Shown: positions 34,817 to 43,469, counted from the stretch's first letter. The stretch: DNA of 64,000 bases from JBOHDX01 sp050700835 (GCA_050700835.1 JBOHDX010000135.1:1-64000); one strand, 5' to 3'. Notes: a model not told the origin generated them from the sequence alone. Numbers and translations: made by a program.

Positions 34817-35761
34817 GTGGCACGGATGGGGACCCTCGCGGCGCGCGCTGAGAAGCTGCTCGGCGTCCCGGTCGTGGCCACGACTCCGGTGGCCGGCGGG
34901 GACATTTGCGTCGCCACCAGGCTGCGGTTGACCGACGGGCGTAGCGCCCTGATCAAGACGCGGCCGCACGCGCCCGCGGGCTTCTTCGAGACCGAGGCGG
35001 CTGGATTGCGCTGGTTGGCCGATGCGCGCGGCGCCCCCGTTCCGGACGTGCTCGGCGTCGACGACGACTGCTTGGTGCTCTCCTGGATCGAGCCCGGCCG
35101 TCCCACGCCGGACGCCGCCGAGTCGTTCGGCCGCGGGCTGTCGCGGACCCACGCCGCAGGCGCACCGACGTTCGGCGCGGAGACGGACGGCTACATCGGC
35201 TCGGCGCCGTTGCCCAACACTGCGGCGCCCGATTGGCCGACGTTCTATGCCGAGCAGCGGGTACGCCCGTACCTCCGGCTCGCGCACGACCGTGGCCGGC
35301 TCGCCGACGACGACCGCGCCGACGTCGAGACGCTCCTGACGCGACTGTCCGAGGTCGCGGGGCCGGCGGAAGACCCGGCGCGGGTGCACGGCGATCTGTG
35401 GTCCGGCAACGTCGTGTGGGGCGCCGCACCACTCGGCTACAGCTCCGCGCCGGAGCACCCCGACGGCTCCGGGGCGAGTCCGCCGGTGCCCAGCGGACCG
35501 CGTGCGCACCTCGTCGACCCCGCAGCGCACGGCGGCCATCGCGAGACCGACCTGGCGATGCTCGCGTTGTTCGGGGTGCCCTACCTCGACCGGATCCTCG
35601 CGGCGTACGACGAGGCGACGCCGTTGGCGGACGGCTGGGCCGGGCGCGTCCCGCTGCACCAGGTGCACCCGCTGCTGGTCCACGCGGCTACCTTCGGCGG
35701 CGGCTATGGTTCCCGGGCAGCCGCCGCGGCGCGCGCAGCGCTGCACTCGCCAGCACCGTGA
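34817..35761 (+). CDS. Fructosamine kinase family protein
   Basis: A 314-residue protein of the fructosamine/ketosamine-3-kinase family, which phosphorylates sugar-derived adducts on amines and so repairs glycation. The aminoglycoside-phosphotransferase-like fold shows LIKTRPHAPAGFFETEAAGLRWL (ATP lysine and helix), VLSWIEPGRP, the catalytic loop HGDLWSGNVVW, and the metal-binding HLVDPAAHGGHRETDLAML. An extra Pro/Ser-rich insert of about 25 residues (SSAPEHPDGSGASPP) separates the catalytic and metal loops. Start GTG 34817; ATG 34826 is possible. Confidence 0.9.
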   Translation: MARMGTLAARAEKLLGVPVVATTPVAGGDICVATRLRLTDGRSALIKTRPHAPAGFFETEAAGLRWLADARGAPVPDVLGVDDDCLVLSWIEPGRPTPDAAESFGRGLSRTHAAGAPTFGAETDGYIGSAPLPNTAAPDWPTFYAEQRVRPYLRLAHDRGRLADDDRADVETLLTRLSEVAGPAEDPARVHGDLWSGNVVWGAAPLGYSSAPEHPDGSGASPPVPSGPRAHLVDPAAHGGHRETDLAMLALFGVPYLDRILAAYDEATPLADGWAGRVPLHQVHPLLVHAATFGGGYGSRAAAAARAALHSPAP

Positions 35762-35804
35762 GCCCACCAACCGTGAGCCCACCAACCGTGAGCCCACCAA
35801 CAGG
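35757..35804. repeat. 15-bp tandem repeat (CGTGAGCCCACCAAC), three copies
   Basis: Three exact copies of CGTGAGCCCACCAAC begin within the stop codon region of the fructosamine kinase gene. Each unit carries an in-frame TGA, so all three could end the gene. Function unknown. Confidence 0.9.
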
Positions 35805-35975
35805 ATGCGGCGTGACGCCATGCCAGGTCCTGCCCGGGGGCACTTCTCACGGCGGTTTGGCACTTCTCATGGGATGCACCCCATGTGAAGTGCCTACGTA
35901 CCATGAGAACGTGGTAAACCGACGGAGCGGCGGCCACCGAACCACGCGGGACCGAGGCTGGCCCCGGACGGCATG

Positions 35976-35994
35976 CTTCAGCGGCATCTCAGGT
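35976..35994 (+). promoter_or_regulatory. Putative response-regulator box upstream of mprA
   Basis: CTTCAGCG and TCTCAGGT are direct repeats with an 11-bp period (35976-35983 and 35987-35994), 21 bp before the mprA start. The same YTCAG half-site with the same period precedes pepD at 38235. This is the expected layout for an OmpR-family autoregulatory site. Confidence 0.5.
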
Positions 35995-36014
35995 CGTGAT
36001 GGCAGGCTTGACCC

Positions 36015-36704
36015 ATGCGCATCCTCGTGGTCGACGACGACCGGGCCGTCCGCGACTCCATGCGCCGCTCGCTGGTCTTCAACGGGTACGAGGTCGAGGT
36101 CGCCTCGGACGGGGCGGAAGCGCTCGCGCGCGTACCCCTGATCAGCCCCGACGCGATCGTGATGGACGTGATGATGCCGCGCCTCGACGGCCTCGAGACC
36201 ACGCGGGCCCTGCGGAGCGCCGGAAACGACGTGCCCATCCTCGTCCTCACCGCGCGGGACGCCGTCGCCGACCGGGTCGACGGCCTCGACGCCGGGGCCG
36301 ACGACTACCTCACCAAACCGTTCGCGCTCGACGAGCTGCTCGCCCGGCTGCGGGCGCTGCTGCGCCGCTCCGTGCGCGCCGACGACGCCGACCGCTCCTC
36401 GCTGCTCAGCTTCTCCGACCTGTCCATGGACACCGCCACCCGCGAGGTGCGCCGCGGCGACCGACAGGTGTCCCTCACCCGCACCGAGTTCGCCCTGCTC
36501 GAGCTGTTCCTGTCACGGCCACGCCGGGTGCTCGAGCGCTCCTTCATCCTCGAAGAGGTCTGGGGCTTCGACTTCCCCACCACGGCCAACTCCCTCGAGG
36601 TCTACGTCGGGTACGTCCGGCGCAAGCTCGAGGCCGAGGGTGAGCCGCGGCTGCTGCACACGGTTCGCGGCATCGGCTATGTGCTGCGCGAAACCGCCCC
36701 GTGA
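36015..36704 (+). CDS. mprA: OmpR-family response regulator, MprA-like
   Basis: A 229-residue regulator: receiver (1-120) with acidic residues in LVVDDDR, phosphoacceptor Asp51 (VMDVMMP), Thr (VLTARD) and Lys (LTKPFAL), then an OmpR-type winged helix (130-225; LTRTEFALLELFLSRPRRVLER, VRGIGYVLRE). DAGADDYLTKPFALDELLARLRALLRR is near-identical to MprA-type regulators. It overlaps the kinase gene by 4 bp and lies just upstream of a PepD-type protease, as in mycobacteria, where MprAB governs the envelope-stress response. Confidence 0.9.
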   Translation: MRILVVDDDRAVRDSMRRSLVFNGYEVEVASDGAEALARVPLISPDAIVMDVMMPRLDGLETTRALRSAGNDVPILVLTARDAVADRVDGLDAGADDYLTKPFALDELLARLRALLRRSVRADDADRSSLLSFSDLSMDTATREVRRGDRQVSLTRTEFALLELFLSRPRRVLERSFILEEVWGFDFPTTANSLEVYVGYVRRKLEAEGEPRLLHTVRGIGYVLRETAP

Positions 36705-38086
36705 GGACCTTCCGGCCCCTGAACCTCCGCGCCCGGATGCGCAGCCGGGTGTCGCTGGCGTCAAGGATCACGCTGTTGGCGACGGTTGCCGTCGGCGCGA
36801 CGGTGGCCGTGGTCAGCCTAGCGGTCTACATCACCGTGCGTGGTCAGCTGCTGCACTCGCTGGACGACTCCCTCGTGCATCGTGCCAAGGCGGCCGCCCG
36901 GACCTCGTTCCCGCAGACGGTCGCCAACCTGCCGCCGTCGCTGTTCCTGGCCTCCGACGTCAAGCTGGCCGTGATCCAGAACGACGCTGTGTCGTCGGCC
37001 CCGAACGGTCGCGCCGCCCTGCCGTACATCAGCGCGGCCGAACTCGACGTTGCGCACGGCCAGTCCAAGCAGTCGATCCGGACCGTGGCCATGAACGGCA
37101 TCGACTACCGCGTCGTAGCCGTTCCGTACGGACCCAGCGGCGCGCTGGTGCTGGCCCAGTCGCTCGACCCCACCGGCCGGGTGCTGTCACGGTTGGGGCT
37201 GGTCCTGTGGGTGATCGGGCTGGCCGGCGTACTCGTGTCGGGCGTGTCCGGCTGGGCGGTCGCCAGCAACGGGCTGCGCCCGGTCCGACGCCTGACCGCC
37301 GCCGCGGAGCACGTGGCTCGCACCGAGGAGCTGACTCCGATCGAGGTGACCGGCGACGACGAGCTGGCGCGTCTGACGGTGGCGTTCAACACGATGCTGA
37401 TGTCCCTGTCGGCCTCGCAGCAGCGGCAGCGACAGCTGGTGGCCGACGCCGGGCACGAGCTGCGTACACCCTTGACCAGCCTGCGGACCAACCTCGAGCT
37501 GCTGGCGCAGGCCGACACTCGGGGCGGGCTCGCGCCGGCGTCTCGTGCCGAGCTGCTCCGCGACGTCGGCGCACAGATCGAGGAGCTGTCCACCCTGGTC
37601 GGCGACCTCGTCGAGCTGGCCCGCGACGAGGACCTGCCACACCGCTCGGAGCCCACCGACCTCGCCGAGGTCGTCGAGACGAGCGTCGAGCGGGTACGCC
37701 GGCGCAGCGCCTCGATCGAGTTCGAGGTCGACACGGAATCGTGGATGGTCGTCGGCGAGCCGCAGCTGCTCGAACGCGCCATCACCAACCTGCTGGACAA
37801 CGCCGCCAAGTGGAGTCCGCCGCTGGGCACGGTCACTGTGCGGCTGCGCGACGGCGTCCTGACGGTCACCGACCACGGGCCGGGAATCTCGGCCACGGAT
37901 CTGCCGCACATCTTCGAGCGGTTCTACCGGTCGCAGGAGGCCCGCACCCTGCCCGGATCAGGTCTCGGACTGTCGATCGTCGCGCAGACCGCGGCGCGCC
38001 ACGGCGGGACGGTCTCGGCCGGTGGCGCACCGGGCAGAGGCGCCGTACTCACCCTGCGGCTGCCAGGCCAACCCGCCTCGGCCTGA
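36701..38086 (+). CDS. mprB: Membrane sensor histidine kinase, MprB-like
   Basis: A 461-residue kinase: first membrane helix about 20-45, an extracytoplasmic sensor of about 115 residues, second helix about 165-187 (LVLWVIGLAGVLVSGVSGWAV), a HAMP linker, HisKA with His252 (DAGHELRTPLTSLR), and an ATPase domain with LLDNAAKWSPP, DHGPGI and GSGLGLSIV. It phosphorylates the MprA-like regulator. Start GTG 36701 lies in a GTGA overlap with the mprA stop. In mycobacteria the sensor domain answers to envelope-damaging agents. Two REP-like palindromes follow its stop. Confidence 0.9.
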   Translation: MRTFRPLNLRARMRSRVSLASRITLLATVAVGATVAVVSLAVYITVRGQLLHSLDDSLVHRAKAAARTSFPQTVANLPPSLFLASDVKLAVIQNDAVSSAPNGRAALPYISAAELDVAHGQSKQSIRTVAMNGIDYRVVAVPYGPSGALVLAQSLDPTGRVLSRLGLVLWVIGLAGVLVSGVSGWAVASNGLRPVRRLTAAAEHVARTEELTPIEVTGDDELARLTVAFNTMLMSLSASQQRQRQLVADAGHELRTPLTSLRTNLELLAQADTRGGLAPASRAELLRDVGAQIEELSTLVGDLVELARDEDLPHRSEPTDLAEVVETSVERVRRRSASIEFEVDTESWMVVGEPQLLERAITNLLDNAAKWSPPLGTVTVRLRDGVLTVTDHGPGISATDLPHIFERFYRSQEARTLPGSGLGLSIVAQTAARHGGTVSAGGAPGRGAVLTLRLPGQPASA

Positions 38087-38087
38087 C

Positions 38088-38130
38088 CGAAGAATCGACA
38101 ACCCGGTCGCCAGGGCTACCCAATGTCGAT
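38088..38130. repeat. REP-like palindromic element, copy A
   Basis: CGAAGAATCGACA, a GC-rich middle (ACCCGGTCGCCAGGGCTACCC) and AATGTCGAT form an imperfect inverted repeat starting 2 bp after the mprB stop. It shares about 40 bases with copy B immediately downstream and, more loosely, with copy C at 55858. Confidence 0.8.
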
Positions 38131-38135
38131 CTGAC

Positions 38136-38187
38136 CGAAGGAATCGACAACCCGGCCGCCAGGGCTACCCCAATGTCGATTCCTTCG
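38136..38187. repeat. REP-like palindromic element, copy B (14-bp perfect arms)
   Basis: CGAAGGAATCGACA (38136-38149) and TGTCGATTCCTTCG (38174-38187) are exact reverse complements around a 24-base middle (ACCCGGCCGCCAGGGCTACCCCAA). RNA from this region would form a stable hairpin between mprB and pepD, suited to transcription attenuation or mRNA end protection. Confidence 0.85.
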
Positions 38188-38234
38188 TGCGGCCCGTCCG
38201 GGCAGCGCCAACTCTCGGCGCGCTCACAACCCTG

Positions 38235-38253
38235 TCTCAGGGTCATCTCAGAG
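38235..38253 (+). promoter_or_regulatory. Putative response-regulator box upstream of pepD
   Basis: TCTCAGGG (38235-38242) and TCTCAGAG (38246-38253) are tandem 8-bp direct repeats with an 11-bp period, 21 bp before the pepD ATG. Tandem half-sites one helical turn apart are how OmpR-family dimers bind. The match with 35976-35994 before mprA supports a shared regulator. Confidence 0.55.
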
Positions 38254-38273
38254 AGGCCGGACACAGTGTGGAC

Positions 38274-39665
38274 ATGAGCTCGATGCCTCCGGATACTCCC
38301 GACCCGCAGACTCCTGGTCCGCAGGAGGGCCCGACTGGCTCGGACCGTCCTTCGACTGAGTCCCACGGGGCGCCCCCGCCGTACACCCACAGGTACGGAT
38401 CCCCGGGGCAGAACCGAGAGGCTCCGGAGTCGGGCTCATGGGCACCGCCGGGATCCACCACCCCCTTCGGCGCGCCATACGGCAGCGCCGCGCCCGGCGG
38501 TCAGCCGCAAGCGGCTGGCTACGACCAGGGGCCCACCCTGCGCGAGCGGTCACGCCGCCGCGGAGCTCTGGTCGTGGCCGCCGCTGTCGCCGCAGGCGCC
38601 GTCGCCGGTTTCGGTGGCGCCGCGGCGTACGACTCAGCGTCGGGCGGGGGCGGGTCAAATGGATCGGGCACCACCGCGCTGAGCCAGCCGGTCGTGTCGG
38701 CGAACGGCGCATCAACCACCGGCACCAGCGTCGAGGCGGTCGCCGCCAAGGTGCTCCCGTCCGTGGTACAGATTAACGTCAAGGGTGCGTCCCAGGCCGA
38801 CAGCGGCACCGGCATCATCCTCAGCAGCAACGGCGACATCCTCACGAACAACCATGTGATCGCCGCCGCGGCCAACTCCGGCTCGATCATCGTGTCGTTC
38901 AACAACGGCAAGACCGCCAACGCCAAGATCATCGGACGCGACCCCAAGACCGACATCGCCGTGGTCAGGGCGCAAGGCGTTTCAGGGCTGGTCCCGGCGA
39001 CCCTCGGCAGCTCCGCCGATCTGAAGGTCGGCCAGGAAGTCGTCGCTATCGGGTCGCCGTTCGGATTGGAGAGCACTGTGACCAGCGGCATCGTCAGCGC
39101 GCTCAACCGCCCGGTGTCGTCGAGCTCGGAGTCGCCGACCAGCCAGCCGACCGTCTTCCCCGCGATCCAGACGGACGCAGCGATCAACCCTGGCAACTCC
39201 GGTGGCCCGCTCACGAACATGAGCGGACAGGTCATCGGCATCAACTCCGCGATTCAGACCGACACCGCCAGCATGGGTGGCCAGGGCGGATCGATTGGTC
39301 TGGGGTTCGCCATCCCGGTCGACCTGGCTCGTTCGATCGCCAACGAGATCGTCAAGGGCCAGACCGTCACGCACGCGATGATCGGCATCAAGGTCGGCGA
39401 CGCCAGCGCGCAAGGTGGCCTCACCCAGATCGGCGCACAGGTCGCCTCGGTGGTGTCCAACAGCGCCGGCGACAAGGCGGGCCTGAAGACCGGCGACGTC
39501 ATCACCAAGGTGAACGACCAGGCAGTCAGCAGTGCCGATGGCCTGATCGCCGCGATCCGCGGCTATCGCCCTGGCGACACGGTCACCCTCACGTACGTTC
39601 GGGGTGGCAACACGAGCACGACGCAGTGCACGTTGGGAAGCGACGGAGGCAACCTCACGTCATAA
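38274..39665 (+). CDS. pepD: HtrA/PepD-type membrane-anchored serine protease with PDZ domain
   Basis: A 463-residue protein: a long Pro/Gly/Ser-rich cytoplasmic tail (1-80), basic stop (RERSRRRG), one membrane helix (about 86-107), a Ser/Gly linker, a trypsin-like domain and a C-terminal PDZ domain (about 365-455; GLKTGDVITKVNDQAVSS). The triad is His194 (NNHVI), Asp227 (KTDIAVV) and Ser309 (NPGNSGGPL). It should degrade or refold damaged proteins outside the membrane. ATG 38274 is chosen; an in-frame GTG lies at 38268. Tandem YTCAG repeats and the adjoining mprAB genes point to MprA control. Confidence 0.92.
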   Translation: MSSMPPDTPDPQTPGPQEGPTGSDRPSTESHGAPPPYTHRYGSPGQNREAPESGSWAPPGSTTPFGAPYGSAAPGGQPQAAGYDQGPTLRERSRRRGALVVAAAVAAGAVAGFGGAAAYDSASGGGGSNGSGTTALSQPVVSANGASTTGTSVEAVAAKVLPSVVQINVKGASQADSGTGIILSSNGDILTNNHVIAAAANSGSIIVSFNNGKTANAKIIGRDPKTDIAVVRAQGVSGLVPATLGSSADLKVGQEVVAIGSPFGLESTVTSGIVSALNRPVSSSSESPTSQPTVFPAIQTDAAINPGNSGGPLTNMSGQVIGINSAIQTDTASMGGQGGSIGLGFAIPVDLARSIANEIVKGQTVTHAMIGIKVGDASAQGGLTQIGAQVASVVSNSAGDKAGLKTGDVITKVNDQAVSSADGLIAAIRGYRPGDTVTLTYVRGGNTSTTQCTLGSDGGNLTS

Positions 39666-39696
39666 CCCCCTGAGACGAACTGTCCCCTTCCCAGGA

Positions 39697-39737
39697 GGCA
39701 TGGGCCCGCGGACTTCCTGCCCCCGCGGGCCCATGCC
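39697..39737 (+). terminator. Strong hairpin after pepD
   Basis: GGCATGGGCCCGCGG (39697-39711) and CCGCGGGCCCATGCC (39723-39737) are perfect 15-bp complements around an 11-base loop, 31 bp after the pepD stop. No T tract follows, as is common for actinobacterial terminators. It could work in both directions between pepD and the convergent PhzE-like gene. Confidence 0.75.
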
Positions 39738-39841
39738 TTCGCCATGCCTCGCCCGCTCTCCTGGCCGGCTGTCCGTCGCCGGCCCCTGCCCCGCTTCACA
39801 CGCGAGCGGTACCGGAAACCGCCCGAAATGTCCCACTCGGT

Positions 39842-39950
39842 GGTACGCCCGGCGAGCCAAGCGCCGCCAATCGGTACGCCCGGCGAGCCAAGCCCCGGCA
39901 ACCGGTACGCCCGGCGAGCCAAGTCCCGCCAAACTGGGAGGCCCGGCGAC
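39842..39950. repeat. 31-bp tandem repeat, three copies plus a fragment
   Basis: GGTACGCCCGGCGAGCCAAG plus an 11-base variable part begins at 39842, 39873 and 39904, exact period 31 bp; a worn fourth copy (GGGAGGCCCGGCGAC) follows. The array lies between the pepD hairpin and the end of the PhzE-like gene. There is no gene in this 307-bp gap. Confidence 0.85.
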
Positions 39951-39972
39951 CGGGACCAGAGGTGGCACCCTG

Positions 39973-41874
39973 TCAGGCCAGCAGCGCGGTCACGAGATCA
40001 CGGAGGATCTCGAACCCGTGCTGGGTCAGGATCGACTCGGCGTGGAACTGCACTCCGCGATAGTGCGGCCCGGCCAGCAGGTGGATGTCCCCGGTCTCGT
40101 CGTCGGTCTCGACCGTCACCCCAGCCGGCAGCCCACCGGCCGGCACCCGCGCCACGAACGTGTTGTAGAACCCGACCACCTCGTCCCGCCCGAGCACCGG
40201 CAACCGGGTCTGGGTCCCCTGGAAGACGATGTCCTTGTACGCCAGGTCCAACCCGAGCGCGCCGCACAGGACCTGGTGGCCGAGGCACACCGCCAGGAAC
40301 GGTTGCCGGACGGCGAGCAGCTCGTCGACCGCGGCACGGAACGCCGCGATCTTGGGGCGACCGGCGTCGCGCGGGTCACCGGGACCAGGGCCCACCACGA
40401 CCAGGTCGGACCCGAGCAGCACGCCGGGCGCCCACTCCTCGTGCCGCACCAGCCGCGACGTCACGCCGAGCACACCGAGCACGTGCCGCAGCATGTTCAC
40501 GAAGTCATCCTCGCCGTCGAGGATCACCGCGGTGCGTCCGGCCAGGGGCGGCTCACTGCGGCCCCCGGCCTGGTCGGTCAGCCAGAAGCCGGAGAGCCGC
40601 TGGTTGCGTGAACCGAGGGCTACCAGCACGTCGTCGTCGCGGGTCAGGTCGTCGACGTCGGCCGCGGGGCCCGGTGGGGGGTCGACGAGGCCGAACGCGG
40701 TGAGGATGCCGCCTGCTTTCGCGTGCGTCTCCGCCGTCTCGTGCGCGGGGTCGGAGTCGCGCACAAGCGTCGCGCCGGCGGTCACGCTCACCCGCCCGTC
40801 GAGGTCGACGTCGGCGGTGCGGATGATGATCGGCGCATCCACGGTGGGACGCCCCCGCGCATCGCGACCGAGCAACGCCATCACCGACCCGTAGTAGCCA
40901 CGGCCACCTGGTTCGTACCGCCTGATCAGCCGACAGGCGTTCTGCACCGGACTACCGGTGACGGTGGAGGCGAACATCGAGTCCCGCAGCACGTCGCGCG
41001 GATCCCGGGCGGTCCGCCCGGCGAGGAGGTACTCCGTGTGGACGAGGTGCGTCATCTGCTTCAGGTACGGGCCGAGCACCAGCCCACCCTCGTGGCAGAT
41101 GTCGCACATCATCTTCAGCTCCTCATCGACGACCATGAAGAGCTCGTAGATCTCCTTCTCGTCGGCGAGGAAGTCGACCAGGGCCGCCTTGCGTCGCGCA
41201 GGGTCGGTGAGCCCGCGAAGACGCAAGGTTCCACTGATCGGGTTCATCCGGACGTTGCCCGCGTCGATGCTGATATGCCGCTCCGGGCTGGCGCCGATCA
41301 GGTAGCGGTCACCGGTGAACACGCAATAGGTCCAGTACGCCCCGCGCTCACGGGTCAGCAGCCGGCGCAGCACACCGAGTGCCGCGGCGTGGCCCCAGCC
41401 GGACACCTGCGCCCGGTAGGTGCGGCCGACCACCAGGTTGGCACCTTCACCGTTGCCGATCTCGTCACGGATGATGGCGCCCACCATCCGCGCGTACGCC
41501 TCGTCGTCGGTGTCGAAGCGGCCGCGGTCGGCGAACGCTAGCGGAACGTCCGGGAGCCGGTCGACCAGCTCATCCAAGGGCAGCTCCACCTCGTCGGCGA
41601 CCTCGATGCACGACAGCGGCGTGTCGTCCTCGTGCGCCTCGAAGCCGCGCTCACGCACCTGCGCGTACGGCACCAGGACGAGCCGGTCGAAGCGGCGGCC
41701 TGCGGTCGGAATCCCTTGCGACAAAGGGATATCCGCGATCCGGTCGAGATCTTGGCGGCTGCCGCCGAGCAGTGCGACGGTGGCGGAGTCGCGCAGCCGC
41801 ACCACCGCCCACGCGGGGTGCGCGAGGACGTCGAGCAAGGGTCCGGAAGATGGCGAGGGCATGCGCACGATCAT
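39973..41874 (-). CDS. PhzE-type aminodeoxyisochorismate/anthranilate synthase (fused GATase)
   Basis: A 633-residue fusion of a TrpE-like chorismate-binding domain (1-400) and a class I glutamine amidotransferase (about 435-630). The first has NPISGTLRLRG, MCDICHEGGLVLGPYLKQM, SMFASTVTGSPVQNACRLI and GYYGSVMALLG; the second has the nucleophile Cys in AVCLGHQV and the His/Glu dyad in GVQFHAESIL. Order and motifs match PhzE, which makes 2-amino-2-desoxyisochorismate, rather than split TrpE/TrpG. No other phenazine, tryptophan or enediyne gene is nearby. The start is ATG 41874 (41862 possible), 23 bp after the phosphoesterase gene, so the two look like an operon. Confidence 0.85.
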   Translation of the reverse strand: MIVRMPSPSSGPLLDVLAHPAWAVVRLRDSATVALLGGSRQDLDRIADIPLSQGIPTAGRRFDRLVLVPYAQVRERGFEAHEDDTPLSCIEVADEVELPLDELVDRLPDVPLAFADRGRFDTDDEAYARMVGAIIRDEIGNGEGANLVVGRTYRAQVSGWGHAAALGVLRRLLTRERGAYWTYCVFTGDRYLIGASPERHISIDAGNVRMNPISGTLRLRGLTDPARRKAALVDFLADEKEIYELFMVVDEELKMMCDICHEGGLVLGPYLKQMTHLVHTEYLLAGRTARDPRDVLRDSMFASTVTGSPVQNACRLIRRYEPGGRGYYGSVMALLGRDARGRPTVDAPIIIRTADVDLDGRVSVTAGATLVRDSDPAHETAETHAKAGGILTAFGLVDPPPGPAADVDDLTRDDDVLVALGSRNQRLSGFWLTDQAGGRSEPPLAGRTAVILDGEDDFVNMLRHVLGVLGVTSRLVRHEEWAPGVLLGSDLVVVGPGPGDPRDAGRPKIAAFRAAVDELLAVRQPFLAVCLGHQVLCGALGLDLAYKDIVFQGTQTRLPVLGRDEVVGFYNTFVARVPAGGLPAGVTVETDDETGDIHLLAGPHYRGVQFHAESILTQHGFEILRDLVTALLA

Positions 41875-41897
41875 CGGTCGGGGGCGGGAAGCCCACC

Positions 41898-43469
41898 CTA
41901 GCGGGATGGTCCGGTCGCCACCCTGCGGTAGCGGTCCACCAGGATCGTCCCGTTGGTCTCGAACCGCACCGGCTGCAGCCCGATCGCGCGACCGTCGCGA
42001 TAGGTGATCAGCGTGACCTCGGCCTCCTCGCCCAGACTGGTGCCCAACGCGAACGACGTGGCCGCACCACCGGTGGTGCCGTTGGTGTAGCTGGTCGTGG
42101 CGAGATGGTCACTGTTGACCGTCCTCGTCGGACCGATCTGATGGTGCACGTGGCCGGACAGGACGAGTCCGACGCAGCCAGACGCCGCAGCCCCGACGCC
42201 TTGCGCAGGATCGTGGACCACCACCGTCGAGACCCGGCCGTACGCACAGGCGGCGGTGGCGAGCGCGTCGCCGGCCTTCTGCACCTCGCCGGTGGGATCG
42301 GTCAGGGTGCTGCCGAACTGATTGCCGCGCGGGTCGGAGCTGCCCAGGAACGTGATGCCGTCAACTGTGACCACCTTGCCGTCGAGCACGGTGAACCCGG
42401 CGTCGGCCTGAGCCTTGCTGACGAACGGACCATGGTCGTGGTTGCCGGCCACCGCCACACCCGGCATGTCGCCGCGTAGCTGCTGCAGCGAGTTGATGCT
42501 GAACTGCTCCCAGGCTCCCCCGTTGGAGGTGTCGTCACCGGCGTCGATCAGCAGGCTCGCCGATCCGGCCCGGCCGACTGCGGCTGCCACGTCGTCCATG
42601 CCGATGTTGTCGTGGCGATCCGACACCATCAACGCCACCGTGTCGCCGGATGCCGGCACGTGGATCTGCGGAGCGACACCGGCCACCCGGTTCTCCATGT
42701 CCCCGTAGTAGGTGACGGACTGGTTGTACAACGTCAGGCCCTTGTTGATCAGTGCGACGCCCCCGGCGGTTGCCCCATTGGACGCCACCTGAACCCGCGT
42801 CAGTGCCGCCGGGAGCGTGAGGCTCGGGAACAGCGACGGCAACGCGACCCACCGCTGTTGGTCCGTCGGCAACGGCCCGTCGTGGCGGGGTAGGAGCACC
42901 GCCAGGACCGCACCGATCACAGCCGCGACCAGGACAGCGGATTCCAGGATTCTGCGTCGAGACGGTGCCCACCGGTGCGCGTGCCGGACCAGCTGGTCCC
43001 GGCGCTCCGCGCCCACCATCCGCCAACTGGCGATCAGGACCAGCACGGTGAGTACGCCGGCCCCGACCCCGCGGATCCCGTTCGCCAGCGCCATGTCCTT
43101 CACGGTGCTGCGGATCCGGGCGATGTCGCCCTGAGGGTGGCTGGCGATCAGTGCATCGGCGGCCAGCAGTCCGTTGATGGTGGTCTCGTCCGACTCGCCG
43201 ATCACGACGTGGACGCCGGCGTGCATCGGCAACGCCGTGGGGATGCGTACGTCCGGGAGGAGCGGCGCCGCCACGAACGTGGCGTAGCCGTCGAACGTGG
43301 GCGACACCGTCGCCCGGTGGGCCCCGATGCCGACACTTCTCGCGTCTGTCAGGTAGCCCCCGACGGCGACGACACCGCCTACGACCAGGCCGGCCAGGAC
43401 GAGGACGACGACCGTGAGAGCCCGGCGGGCACGCGGGTGCGCAGCGGGGTCCGGGGGATCTGCGGTCAT
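41898..43469 (-). CDS. Membrane-anchored metallophosphoesterase
   Basis: A 523-residue protein: membrane helix near the N-terminus (ALTVVVLVLAGLVVGGVVAVGG), an extracytoplasmic stretch, two more helices (about 135-155 and 180-200), then a calcineurin-like phosphoesterase domain. Metal-ligand motifs are SDRHDN, LIDAGDDTSN, VAGNHDHGPF and VLSGHVHHQ. The first motif reads S-D-R-H in place of the usual D-x-H order, slightly unusual. Orientation puts the catalytic domain outside. It is probably the first gene of an operon with the PhzE-like synthase. Substrate unknown. Confidence 0.85.
   Translation of the reverse strand: MTADPPDPAAHPRARRALTVVVLVLAGLVVGGVVAVGGYLTDARSVGIGAHRATVSPTFDGYATFVAAPLLPDVRIPTALPMHAGVHVVIGESDETTINGLLAADALIASHPQGDIARIRSTVKDMALANGIRGVGAGVLTVLVLIASWRMVGAERRDQLVRHAHRWAPSRRRILESAVLVAAVIGAVLAVLLPRHDGPLPTDQQRWVALPSLFPSLTLPAALTRVQVASNGATAGGVALINKGLTLYNQSVTYYGDMENRVAGVAPQIHVPASGDTVALMVSDRHDNIGMDDVAAAVGRAGSASLLIDAGDDTSNGGAWEQFSINSLQQLRGDMPGVAVAGNHDHGPFVSKAQADAGFTVLDGKVVTVDGITFLGSSDPRGNQFGSTLTDPTGEVQKAGDALATAACAYGRVSTVVVHDPAQGVGAAASGCVGLVLSGHVHHQIGPTRTVNSDHLATTSYTNGTTGGAATSFALGTSLGEEAEVTLITYRDGRAIGLQPVRFETNGTILVDRYRRVATGPSR

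Noticed and set aside
39842..39950. Possible CRISPR array (31-bp repeats)
   Set aside because: The units abut directly, with no variable spacers, and there are only three.
39973..41874. Phenazine biosynthetic cluster
   Set aside because: Only a PhzE-type synthase is present. Neighbours on both sides are a phosphoesterase and PepD, so there is no cluster.
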